A DNA stretch of 11,944 nucleotides from Nocardia sp. (GTDB lineage Bacteria > Actinomycetota > Actinomycetes > Mycobacteriales > Mycobacteriaceae): positions 1 to 11,944 of the forward strand of contig JABFXT010000088.1 in assembly GCA_013361595.1 (NCBI GenBank), given 5' to 3'. The position numbers and the translations under genes are program-made. Below the pieces are notes generated by a model. That model searched no databases and was not told the DNA's origin. It saw only the letters and a program-made list of their open reading frames with translations. Position 1 is the first letter of the stretch. Each line of letters begins with the position of its first letter. Shown here piece by piece: positions 1-6,961 of this stretch.

Positions 1-265
1 GCCCGCGGTCGATCGCCCGCGGATAGTTCGGGACCGGTCCCGCGGACCGCTCCGGTGCGACCGGAATCGACATCTCGAAAGTGCGGACCGCCGCGACCGC
101 ATCGATGGCGGCCAGGATCCCGGCCGGGGACGCCGCGCAATCCGCTACCGCCGCGCGCGCCGCGGAAACCGCGAGTTCCAGCGGTGACCACGCCTGATAC
201 CCGGCCTCGTGCAGGCGGTCGATCGACTGCCCCACGCCGACGACAACAGGTGTACGGGGATCCAC
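1..265 (-). CDS. thiolase-like acetyl-CoA acetyltransferase (5' part, runs off the left edge)
   Basis: Only the first 88 codons are in the window. The GTG at 263-265 is preceded by a GAGAGGG ribosome site with 5 nt spacing. The protein opens with DPRTPVVVGVGQ, carries SPLELAVSAARAAVAD, and reaches VRTFEMSIPV and NYPRAI. This is the N-terminal pattern of the actinobacterial thiolase-family 'acetyl-CoA acetyltransferases' (SCP-x/thiolase-like, Rv1867-type in mycobacteria), which are usually about 450-500 residues. The catalytic Cys and the Cys/His of the C-terminal half lie outside the window, so activity cannot be judged. Thiolases cleave or form beta-ketoacyl-CoA. The start lies 40 bp after the stop of the crotonase gene on the same strand, so the two are probably co-transcribed and act in acyl-CoA breakdown or remodelling. 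The family call is fairly secure; the exact substrate is unknown. Confidence 0.8.
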   Translation of the reverse strand, partial: MDPRTPVVVGVGQSIDRLHEAGYQAWSPLELAVSAARAAVADCAASPAGILAAIDAVAAVRTFEMSIPVAPERSAGPVPNYPRAIDRG

Positions 266-305
266 TACAGCCCTCTCGTCCGAAATGCGCCGCCGCTCGC
301 GGCGG

Positions 306-1076
306 TTATCCGCCGGACCCGCGGCGGCCGGCGAACTCCCGCAGCCCCTCGGCATTCGCCGCCCCGCCGACGAGCCGGTCGAACTGCTCGAGCTCGCGGG
401 TGACCGCGGCGCGTATCTGCTCCTCCAACGCCCCGGTGATCGTTCGTTTGACCGCGACCAGACTGGCGATCGGCTTGGCCGCCAGCCGCTCGGCGTACTC
501 GGTCGCCCGGGCCAGCAACTCGCCGGGTTCGCACACCTTCCAGACGAGTCCCATCTCGAGGGCCTCCTGGGCGTCGATCCATTCCGAGGACATCAGCATC
601 CACGCCGCGTTCTGCCGCCCCACCGAACGGGGCAGCAGATACGACGATGCGGCTTCCGGCGCGACACCCAGATCGGTGAACGGACATTTGAGCCGGGCGG
701 TGGACGCCATGAACGAAAGGTCGGCGAACCCGAGGATCGTCGCACCGATGCCGACACCCGCGCCGTTGACGGCGCAGACGAGCGGTTTCGGAAACGCGAT
801 CAACTCGTCGAGGAATACCGTGAAACCGTGCGGCCCGGTACGTGCCGGGCCGCTGATCGCGGCCTGCATCTCGACCAGGTCGTTACCCGAACAGAACGCC
901 CGGCCCGAGCCGGTGAGCAGCACCACCGCGATCTCGGGGTCGGCCGCGGCGGTGCGCAACTGCTCCGCCACGGCACGGTAGAGCGCTTCGTCGAAGGCAT
1001 TGAGCACCTCCGGGCGCTGCAGCGTCAAGGTGCGTACTCGGTTGGCATCGGCGATTCCCAGGATCCCGGCCGTCAT
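306..1076 (-). CDS. enoyl-CoA hydratase/isomerase (crotonase superfamily)
   Basis: A 256-residue protein of normal crotonase length. I chose the ATG at 1074-1076 because GGAGAAGG lies 7 nt upstream; an in-frame extension to 1118 is possible but has no better ribosome site. The acyl-CoA and oxyanion-hole motifs are present: GRAFCSGNDL (residues 59-67) and NGAGVGIGAT (104-113). In the catalytic region the sequence reads LGVAPEAASSYLLPRSVG, so there is a single glutamate at E141 in a P-E-x-x-S-S context. That resembles the ECI2/PECI-type delta3,delta2-enoyl-CoA isomerases more than a classical two-glutamate hydratase. It probably isomerises or hydrates unsaturated acyl-CoA in fatty-acid beta-oxidation in the cytosol. 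It sits upstream of the thiolase-like gene (40 bp gap), which fits that pathway. Hydratase versus isomerase remains an inference. Confidence 0.92.
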   Translation of the reverse strand: MTAGILGIADANRVRTLTLQRPEVLNAFDEALYRAVAEQLRTAAADPEIAVVLLTGSGRAFCSGNDLVEMQAAISGPARTGPHGFTVFLDELIAFPKPLVCAVNGAGVGIGATILGFADLSFMASTARLKCPFTDLGVAPEAASSYLLPRSVGRQNAAWMLMSSEWIDAQEALEMGLVWKVCEPGELLARATEYAERLAAKPIASLVAVKRTITGALEEQIRAAVTRELEQFDRLVGGAANAEGLREFAGRRGSGG

Positions 1077-1141
1077 TCGTCTGCCCTTCTCCTCGGCGGG
1101 CCGCGATGGATACAGCACCCGGTGCGGCCCGAGCGGTTCGC

Positions 1142-1185
1142 AGCGTACAGCCGGTTATGTCCACCTGTCCAGAACACTGTCCAGA
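1142..1185 (-). promoter_or_regulatory. possible promoter of the crotonase-thiolase operon with TGGACA repeats
   Basis: On the minus strand, TGGACA occurs three times: plus-strand TGTCCA at 1158-1163, 1166-1171 and 1178-1183. The last two belong to a 9-bp direct repeat, CTGTCCAGA, at 1165-1173 and 1177-1185 with a 12-bp period. Reading the middle copy as a -35 gives an 18-nt spacer and TACGCT (1147-1142) as a -10, about 65 nt before the ATG. The repeats could be promoter hexamers or binding sites for a regulator. The placement is suggestive only. The rest of 1077-1275 shows no gene. Confidence 0.35.
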
Positions 1186-1275
1186 GGCCGGGGCCGCCGG
1201 TCGAACCACTCGGCCGCGCGCGGCGGACGATCCGGCCCGGAACCCGTCCCGGGCGGAGTGCGTTACGCGCTCGCG

Positions 1276-1703
1276 TCAGACGCGCTCGAGGACGACCACG
1301 GGCGTCTCGTGCGAGCGCAGTGCCGCGTTCCGCGCGAAGTCCGCACCACCCCAGCCGTTGTCTCGCGGGCACTCCACCCACAGCCGAGCGCGCTCGGGGC
1401 CGGTCGCCTCCCGTCCGCGCAACCGCACCGCACCGTCGACGGCATCGGCCGCGACCAGCGGATGGGCGCGCACGTTCAGCCACCAGGCAGGTGCCGGATC
1501 GGCCCAGCCGTTCATCGCCGGCGTGACGAAATCGTCCCCGTGCCGGCCCGGGCACAGGGGAAATTCCTCGCCGCGGGCGACCCCGGCGGTGCCTCCATGA
1601 GCCGCCTGTTCGAGGCATTGGCCGCCGCCTTCCACGGCGGTTCCGAATCCGCGCGGCGGTGAGCCGCGCCTACCTCGGGTACGCCCGCACGACCCTGGCG
1701 CAA
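1276..1703 (-). pseudogene. Ddn-like F420H2-dependent nitroreductase/quinone reductase (DUF385), frameshifted remnant
   Basis: The C-terminal ~95 residues, ending at the TGA at 1276-1278, look like the DUF385/Ddn split-barrel family: GDDFV, then ADPAPAWWLNVRAHP, then TGPERARLW, and the terminal ETPVVVLERV. Upstream in this frame the third-codon GC falls and no family sequence is visible. A second minus-strand frame, from a TTG at 1703 with GGAGA 7-8 nt upstream, has normal codon bias. It reads WKAAANASNRRLMEAPPGS and then AARNF, which resembles the start of this family. The two frames meet near 1556-1568. The usual central stretch with a T-G-R-R-S-G-type motif, which helps bind the F420 cofactor, is absent. 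I infer an internal deletion of roughly 12-15 codons plus a frameshift, so the product is probably non-functional. The alternative is a short intact protein in the C-terminal frame, starting at GTG 1635 or 1719 (147 aa). The family call is reasonable; the pseudogene call is inference. Confidence 0.55.
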
Positions 1704-1727
1704 GTGCCGGTCTCCGCACTATGGTGA

Positions 1728-1743
1728 GAATGACACGTCATTC
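1728..1743. promoter_or_regulatory. perfect 16-bp dyad (candidate operator) in the divergent promoter region
   Basis: GAATGAC-AC-GTCATTC is a perfect inverted repeat with 7-bp arms and a 2-bp centre. It lies 53 bp before the GTG of the dehydrogenase and 25 bp before the TTG of the divergent nitroreductase remnant. Possible -10 hexamers flank it: TATGGT at 1720-1725 on plus, and CATAGT at 1723-1718 on minus. A second, 10-bp palindrome, CAACCGGTTG, sits at 1764-1773. The size and symmetry fit a TetR- or GntR-type dimer site. No regulator gene lies in the window, so the binding protein is unknown. Confidence 0.5.
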
Positions 1744-1795
1744 CGTATATGACGATCGGTTCCCAACCGGTTGCCTCCGGGCGAAGGAGTACACA

Positions 1796-2680
1796 GTGAC
1801 AGGTATGGCCGGACTATGGAGAAAAGACCCCGACCTGCACGGTTCGACTGTCGTCGTCACCGGCGGAGCGCGTGGGATCGGCGCCGCCACCGCCACCGCC
1901 TTCGCGAACCGCGGCGCGCGGGTGTGGATCGGCGATATCGATGCGGCGGTCGCCGAGACCACCGCGCAGTCGGTGCCGGGCGCACACGCGGCCGCCCTGG
2001 ACGTGACCGACCGCGATTCGTGGACCGCCTTCCTCGAACAGGTCACCGCGGAATCCGGCCGGCCGGTGGACATCCTGGTCAACAATGCCGGCGTGATGCC
2101 GGTGGGCGCGTTCGACCGAGAGGCCGACCGCACGACGGACCTCATCCTGGATGTCAACGTCCGTGGCGTGCTCAACGGGATGCGCGCGGTCGTGCCCGGC
2201 ATGGTCGACCGGGGCAGCGGGCATATCGTCAACATCGCCTCCATGGCGGGCATGATCCCGCTGCCCGGCATGGTGACCTACAACGCCGGCAAGTTCGCGG
2301 TACTGGGCGCCTCGCTCGCGGCCAGGCGTGAATACGACGGCACCGGCGTCACGGTCTGCGCGGTACTGCCGGCCGCCGTCCGCACCGAACTCGCCTCCGG
2401 CGCCCGCCTCGGCGGCGCGCTCCCGACGGTCGATCCGGAGGATGTCGCGGCTGCCGTCGTCGCCACGGTGCGCACCCGCGCGGCGCGGACCTCCGTCCCC
2501 GGCTGGGTGGCGCCGGCCTGGGCACTGGTCGACGCCTTCGTTCCCGAAGCCGTCGAAAGACTCGCCCGGCGCCTGGCCGGCGACCGGCGAGCACTCGATC
2601 TCGACGCCGCGGCCCGGCACGACTATCTGGCGCGTATCGACCGGCAGGCACGCGCCCATCACGGGGAGCCGCGGTCGTGA
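1796..2680 (+). CDS. short-chain dehydrogenase/reductase (classical SDR)
   Basis: A 294-residue NAD(P)-dependent oxidoreductase. I chose the GTG at 1796 because GAAGGAG (1783-1789) lies 6 nt upstream; a longer frame back to 1721 would cover the operator region. Classical SDR marks appear in order: TGGARGIG dinucleotide-binding loop (22-29), acidic D47 at the end of beta-2 (suggesting NAD rather than NADP), LDV (69-71), NNAG (96-99), N121, catalytic S149, and YNAGK with Y162 and K166. The C-terminal ~50 residues extend past the minimal SDR fold and are Arg-rich. The enzyme should oxidise an alcohol or reduce a ketone; the substrate is not visible. The next gene starts inside its stop codon, so the two are translationally coupled. 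That pairing with a patatin-like lipase suggests a lipid-derived substrate, which is inference. Confidence 0.93.
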   Translation: MTGMAGLWRKDPDLHGSTVVVTGGARGIGAATATAFANRGARVWIGDIDAAVAETTAQSVPGAHAAALDVTDRDSWTAFLEQVTAESGRPVDILVNNAGVMPVGAFDREADRTTDLILDVNVRGVLNGMRAVVPGMVDRGSGHIVNIASMAGMIPLPGMVTYNAGKFAVLGASLAARREYDGTGVTVCAVLPAAVRTELASGARLGGALPTVDPEDVAAAVVATVRTRAARTSVPGWVAPAWALVDAFVPEAVERLARRLAGDRRALDLDAAARHDYLARIDRQARAHHGEPRS

Positions 2681-3624
2681 CCCGGCGCGCCCTCGTCATC
2701 GGCTGCGGCGGGACCATCGGCGGTGCCTGGGCGGTGGCCGCGCTGGCCGCGCTGGCCGACCACCTCGACTGGGATCCCCGGGAAGCCGACCTCCTCCAGG
2801 GCACCTCCGCCGGAGCCGAACTGGTCACGCTGCTCGCCGGTGGGTACGGCGTCGGCGATCTGGTCGCTATGCACACCGGCCGGGCCGAAGATCCCGTTCT
2901 CCGGCGCCATATCGCCGCCACCCCGGCGAGCCTGCCGCCGATCCCCGTACCCCTTCCGCTGGCCCCGGGCAGCCTGCTGCGAAATCGTGGCGGACACAGC
3001 CGGTTCACCGGTGTCGCACCACGCGGGCGGGGCGACGCGACCTGGCTTCAGCAGCTGGCCGATTCGGTGGCCGGCGCCGACGGCCGGCTTCCACATCCGG
3101 GAGCGCGCCTGGTCGCCTACGACCCCCGCCGCGACGAACGAGTCGTATTCGGTGCCCCCGGCGCACCCGAGGCGACGGCCGGCGAGGCCCTACGTGCCTC
3201 CTGGGCCGTTCCCGGCTGGATGCCGCCGGTCCGTCTCGAGGGAAGGGATTTCGTGGACGGCGGAGCCGCGTCCACGGCCTCGGTCGACTTGATCGGCCCC
3301 GGCGCGGCCCACGAGATCTATGTCATCGCGCCGATGGCCTCGGCGCCCGGTGTCCGCGCGCCCGGTCTCGGCGGCCGCGCCGAGCAGAAGCTCTTGCGGA
3401 ACCCGATGTCGGCGGTCCTGCGCCGTGAGACGGACACGGCCCGCGCAGCCGGTCACACCGTCGTGACGATCATGCCCGGACCCACCGATATGCGCGGGCT
3501 GGGCTGGAATTTCATGAACCGGCGCCATCGTCGCGCCGCCATCGACTCCGCCGGCGCCCACGCGCCCGCGGCGGTGCTGCGGGCACTGCACTCCGCCGGT
3601 AGTCCGCCGCACCGGATCGGCTAG
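2677..3624 (+). CDS. patatin-like phospholipase/acylhydrolase
   Basis: A 315-residue protein whose GTG start shares four bases (GTGA, 2677-2680) with the dehydrogenase stop, indicating translational coupling. It has the patatin signature: a Gly-rich oxyanion loop GCGGTIGGAW (9-18), the nucleophile elbow GTSAG (42-46) with Ser44, and the catalytic-dyad motif DGG with Asp194 (194-196). Both catalytic residues are present, so it is probably an active lipid acylhydrolase. I see no signal peptide or clear membrane segment, so it is probably cytosolic or membrane-associated. The family cleaves acyl esters of phospholipids, acylglycerols or similar lipids. Its job is likely to release or recycle an acyl chain or alcohol handled by the preceding dehydrogenase. 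The family is secure; the substrate is open. Confidence 0.9.
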   Translation: MTRRALVIGCGGTIGGAWAVAALAALADHLDWDPREADLLQGTSAGAELVTLLAGGYGVGDLVAMHTGRAEDPVLRRHIAATPASLPPIPVPLPLAPGSLLRNRGGHSRFTGVAPRGRGDATWLQQLADSVAGADGRLPHPGARLVAYDPRRDERVVFGAPGAPEATAGEALRASWAVPGWMPPVRLEGRDFVDGGAASTASVDLIGPGAAHEIYVIAPMASAPGVRAPGLGGRAEQKLLRNPMSAVLRRETDTARAAGHTVVTIMPGPTDMRGLGWNFMNRRHRRAAIDSAGAHAPAAVLRALHSAGSPPHRIG

Positions 3625-3653
3625 CAGCACGGGGGCGCGGCGGTATCGATGAC

Positions 3654-3698
3654 GGATCGGGCCGGCGGGTTCATTCCGCGAGCGGCCCGTGCCGATCC
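3654..3698. terminator. possible hairpin terminator between convergent genes
   Basis: The left arm GGATCGGGCCG (3654-3664) pairs with CGGCCCG (3683-3689) and, after a 5-nt bulge, with ATCC (3695-3698). This gives 11 bp around an 18-nt loop. It lies between the convergent lipase and DUF1275 genes and includes the stop of the latter. There is no T-tract on either side. A U-less terminator is possible in this kind of genome, but the long loop and bulge make it weak. Confidence 0.25.
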
Positions 3699-4375
3699 AG
3701 GTGCAGATAGGTGTACCCGGTGACGACGAGGCACACCGCGGTCGCCGTGATCAGCATCGCCCAGCCGGCGACGAGCAGGCTCAGCACACCGCCCGCCAGC
3801 GCGCCGAGCGCGAAACTCGAGTACAGCAGGAAATAGCCGAGCCAGTCCGCGTAATCACCGCCGCTGGCATGGCGCTCGATCCCCTGCCCCAGCTTGACCA
3901 GGGTCCCGGTCACGTAACTCAGCGGTATCGATACCTCGTCGCCTGCGAGGAACGAAGTGTTGAGCGCACCGACGCCGAACGCCACGAAAAGAATGGGGAC
4001 GAAGTCGATATCGATCGGATTCGCGCCGTAGAGGAGCAGATCCGTTCCGGTGGCGAGCGCCAGGCAGACGGTGGTCAGCAGGGTCGGGCCGTGCGGATGT
4101 CTGGCCCAGTAGCGGCGACGGCACCAGGAGGCGACCACCACCCCGGCCACGAACGCGACGATCAGTCCCAGCGCGGCCGCGGCCATATCGGACTCGTCCC
4201 GGAAATAGCCCAGGACCGCGCGCTCGGTGTTGCCGGTCATGAAGGTGACGAAATACCCCGCGGTGTGGGTGAACGCCGCCGCGCCGATGAGCCCGGCCAG
4301 CGCGGCCAGCAGCCACGACAACCGCGCGTCGGCATCGAACAATGCTGTCCTGCGGGACATATCCGGTTTCGGCAC
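3671..4375 (-). CDS. DUF1275 (YoaK-like) integral membrane protein
   Basis: A 234-residue protein of typical DUF1275 length. The GTG at 4373-4375 is preceded by GGAAGG with about 9 nt spacing; an alternative ATG is five codons in. After a short charged N-terminus there are about six hydrophobic segments (roughly 20-38, 66-85, 98-116, 125-142, 178-195, 200-222). Two family motifs are clear: GYFVTFMTGN (40-49), and SYVTGTLVKLG (153-163) after the G-A-L-N-T stretch (137-140). These halves look like an internal duplication around a T-G-x core. The biochemical role of DUF1275 proteins is not established; transport has been proposed. It is alone on its strand, convergent with the lipase, and about 230 bp downstream of the peptidase stop. 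A 14-bp palindrome precedes it. Confidence 0.9.
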   Translation of the reverse strand: MPKPDMSRRTALFDADARLSWLLAALAGLIGAAAFTHTAGYFVTFMTGNTERAVLGYFRDESDMAAAALGLIVAFVAGVVVASWCRRRYWARHPHGPTLLTTVCLALATGTDLLLYGANPIDIDFVPILFVAFGVGALNTSFLAGDEVSIPLSYVTGTLVKLGQGIERHASGGDYADWLGYFLLYSSFALGALAGGVLSLLVAGWAMLITATAVCLVVTGYTYLHLDRHGPLAE

Positions 4376-4414
4376 GGGCCGGATCCTTCCGGGCGGGCGA
4401 GTTGCTGCGATCGG

Positions 4415-4428
4415 CCGGTGATCACCGG
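4415..4428. promoter_or_regulatory. perfect 14-bp palindrome upstream of the DUF1275 gene
   Basis: CCGGTGATCACCGG is fully self-complementary and lies 39 bp before the GTG of the DUF1275 gene. A second dyad, CACCCG (4434-4439) with CGGGTG (4448-4453), follows at once. Either could be an operator or a structured part of the mRNA leader. The rest of 4376-4606 contains only a repeated CCGATAC (4473-4479, 4494-4500) and no gene I can support. Confidence 0.4.
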
Positions 4429-4606
4429 GCGGGCACCCGGGGGACGTCGGGTGTCACGGTAGCCCGCGTATACCGATACCCGGCCGACCTCTGCCGATAC
4501 GCTGTGTCGCCGGGCGACGGCGGTGACCGCGCCGCCAGAGTTCCGCGGCACTCGGAATCGGATACAGCCGCAGCGGACAGGCGGCGGGTTCGCGTGGTCG
4601 GCCCGG

Positions 4607-6910
4607 TCAGAATTCGAAGGTCCGCGTCACCGCGATCAGTTCACCGTCCTCCCGGATAGAAGGCACCGAATCGTCAGGGCGGGGCCGGAAACCGGGGGCC
4701 GCGGCGAGATCGTGGGTTTCATCGATCGCGGTCACCCGGATGCGGGTGGCGCCGGGCGTGCGCACCGTGAACTCGACACCCGCGGCCGGTAGATCGCGGA
4801 AGCGGATCTCCCCCGGCCAGGTACCGGCCCGGGTCCCGGCGACAGTGAGTTCGACCGGTGCGGAGCCCGGGACAGCGGCGATCACCCGGTCGACCCGGTG
4901 ATCGATACGCAGCACCACCGAGCTCGCCGCACGCGGGGACCGCACACGCATCGAGACGGTCTCGCCGTCGCGCCGCTGTACTGCTACCTCCGGGCCGGGT
5001 AGCAGCACGGTTTCCGCCGGACCGGTCCACACCCGCCCGCGGGCGTAGCCCGGCGAGAGGCGCGAAGCGTCGGTGTCCCGCAGGAATTCGCGCGACCAGC
5101 CGGTGGGCTCGGGGTCACTGCTCACCCAGCTCGCCGCACCGGTATCGGCGTTGCGCACATACGCGAGATGGGTGCGGCCGGGATGCTCGGGGTCGGCGGT
5201 GTCCACGACAGTTCCCGCGCCGACCAGCAGAATCGTCACCGCTGCCGCCACCACCGGTATCCCGGCCGTGGCCCGGCGGCCGGTGGTGGTGTCCGGGCAC
5301 AGCAATTCGATCAACGGCAGCACCATCAGCCCGAACAGCGCCGCACTCGCCGCCGCGACCGCACCGAACGTCAGGCCCATTCCACCGGACAGATTGCCGG
5401 CGAGCGGCGCCAGCAGCGCGGCGGATACCGCGCAGCCCAGCGTGAACACTGTCACGGGCCACAGACTCCACCGCACCGGCAGCGCGGCCGCCAGCGCGCC
5501 CAGCGCCACGGACAACGCCGGTAGCGCGAACAGGAACGACATCCCGGGCGCCACCGCCGCGCACACCACTCCGGACACCGCGGGCCACACCCAGGCACCG
5601 ACCGCCGTCGCGACCGGCCCCAGCCTGCGCCGTACCGGCAGGTACCAGGCGAGCACCGCTGTCGTGGCCAGCGCGACGAGAGCGCATTGATAGATCTGCG
5701 GGCGATGCAGCAACCCTCCCATCCGGTCGTATTCGGGACGCAGCCACACCAGCACCCACCACAGCGACTGCCCCAGCAGGGCCGCCGCGGCCAGGGGTGC
5801 CGCCGCCGCCGCGATACCGAGAACCAGCTGCCGGGCCCCGGCCGACCGCCGGCGGTAGGCGATGATCGCCACCGCGCCGACCAGTGACAGCGCCAGTAGT
5901 GCGATCGGCAGGGTCAGCGCATTCGAATAGGTGATCATGACGCCGGCGAGCCGGAAGTACGTCGCATCGTGGTCGGATGCCAATTCGGTCAGATCCGCGC
6001 CGCCCAGGGCCTGCGTGAGGTGGAGCATGTTCTCGCCGTGGTGTTGCAGGCTGCCCGGATCGAGGGCGGCGATGGTGTCCCGGGCGGTGTGATAATGGGA
6101 CGACTTCTCGATGTAGGCGAAGTTCAATCCGGTGAGTCCGGCGTGCGACAGCGCCGTGAAATCGGTGGAGTTCGGCATCTTCCGGTACAGCTCCACCAGC
6201 GACGAATCACCTCTGGGGTGCGGTACGGCATCGGCGAACAGTGCGACCAGCGCGGCATTGTCGGCCGAGGTCTCGAACATCAGCGACGGACCGGCGACAC
6301 CGCGCGCCTCCCAGTTGAGCACCACCGCGTTCGCCGGCGGATTGTCCCGGGTGAACACGTCGGCACCCAGCAGGCCGTCTTCCTCTCCGTCGGTGAACAG
6401 CAGGACGAGGTCGTTGCGCAGGCCGCCCCGGCCGGCGATCATCGCGCCGACCTCCAGCGCGGCCGCCACCGCGGCCCCGTCGTCGGAGGCTCCCGGTCCG
6501 GTGGCCGCCGAATCGTAATGCGCGGCCAGCAGGACGGTCCCGGTGGAATCGCGACCGGGCAGCGTCGCGATCACATTGTCGACCCGGCCGAAGGTCGCCA
6601 GTCCCCGCGACGCCCGAGCCCCCACTCCGTGCTGGGTTCGCACCGCGAAACCCGCCGACGCCAAGTGCCCGGTGATGTATTCCCGCGCCCGGTCACTCGC
6701 CGGACTGCCCAGCGGTCGCGGCTCGGTCGCGATCCGGTGCAGATGAGTCATGGCCCGTTCCGCGCTGAACCGGTCGGGCACCGACGCGGGAACCGGCTCC
6801 GGGCCGCTGCCTTCGGCGACCACGGTGGCGACCGCCACCGCCATCAGCACGAGCAGCGCCGTCAGCCCCGCGATCACCCGGTGGGGAGCTTCGATCAGTC
6901 TTGTGATCAC
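4607..6910 (-). CDS. membrane-anchored M28 family zinc metallopeptidase
   Basis: A 767-residue protein in three parts. Residues 12-32 form an N-terminal signal-anchor helix. Residues ~50-305 form an M28 (aminopeptidase Y/S-like) peptidase with a complete di-zinc site: H131 in AAHYDS, D143 in GASDDG, the catalytic and ligand pair E176/E177 in DGEEDGLLGA, E201 in NWEARG, and H274 in HYHTARD. Residues ~325-570 hold about eight or nine membrane helices, and 571-767 a soluble, beta-rich-looking C-terminal domain. The N-E-A-x-G ligand segment and the peptidase-plus-multispan layout resemble eukaryotic ER metallopeptidase 1 (Fxna). The catalytic domain should face outside the cytoplasm and trim peptides at the cell surface. 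The GTG at 6908-6910 has no recognisable ribosome site; a leaderless transcript is likely. It is divergent from the monooxygenase operon. The function is well supported; the substrates are unknown. Confidence 0.92.
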   Translation of the reverse strand: MITRLIEAPHRVIAGLTALLVLMAVAVATVVAEGSGPEPVPASVPDRFSAERAMTHLHRIATEPRPLGSPASDRAREYITGHLASAGFAVRTQHGVGARASRGLATFGRVDNVIATLPGRDSTGTVLLAAHYDSAATGPGASDDGAAVAAALEVGAMIAGRGGLRNDLVLLFTDGEEDGLLGADVFTRDNPPANAVVLNWEARGVAGPSLMFETSADNAALVALFADAVPHPRGDSSLVELYRKMPNSTDFTALSHAGLTGLNFAYIEKSSHYHTARDTIAALDPGSLQHHGENMLHLTQALGGADLTELASDHDATYFRLAGVMITYSNALTLPIALLALSLVGAVAIIAYRRRSAGARQLVLGIAAAAAPLAAAALLGQSLWWVLVWLRPEYDRMGGLLHRPQIYQCALVALATTAVLAWYLPVRRRLGPVATAVGAWVWPAVSGVVCAAVAPGMSFLFALPALSVALGALAAALPVRWSLWPVTVFTLGCAVSAALLAPLAGNLSGGMGLTFGAVAAASAALFGLMVLPLIELLCPDTTTGRRATAGIPVVAAAVTILLVGAGTVVDTADPEHPGRTHLAYVRNADTGAASWVSSDPEPTGWSREFLRDTDASRLSPGYARGRVWTGPAETVLLPGPEVAVQRRDGETVSMRVRSPRAASSVVLRIDHRVDRVIAAVPGSAPVELTVAGTRAGTWPGEIRFRDLPAAGVEFTVRTPGATRIRVTAIDETHDLAAAPGFRPRPDDSVPSIREDGELIAVTRTFEF

Positions 6911-6916
6911 GCTGCG

Positions 6917-6922
6917 ACACTA
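6917..6922 (-). promoter_or_regulatory. candidate -10 element for a leaderless peptidase mRNA
   Basis: TAGTGT on the minus strand (6922 to 6917) fits the actinobacterial -10 pattern TANNNT. Its last base is 7 nt from the G of the GTG start at 6910, exactly where transcription would begin. No purine-rich ribosome site lies upstream of the GTG. A -35 is not convincing. Leaderless GTG/ATG mRNAs are common in actinobacteria. Confidence 0.45.
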
Positions 6923-6961
6923 TGCACCCGTATTTCGCCGGGCTCGAACTGATCCCAATCG

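Noticed and set aside
55..1526. Long plus-strand open frames opposite the crotonase and thiolase genes
   Set aside because: They are Arg/Pro-rich, have no family motifs and no ribosome sites, and mirror well-supported minus-strand genes; GC-rich DNA produces such frames by chance.
1721..1795. 25-codon N-terminal extension of the short-chain dehydrogenase
   Set aside because: It covers the dyad and promoter region; the GTG at 1796 has a strong GAAGGAG site, and the SDR fold begins about 20 residues later, as usual.
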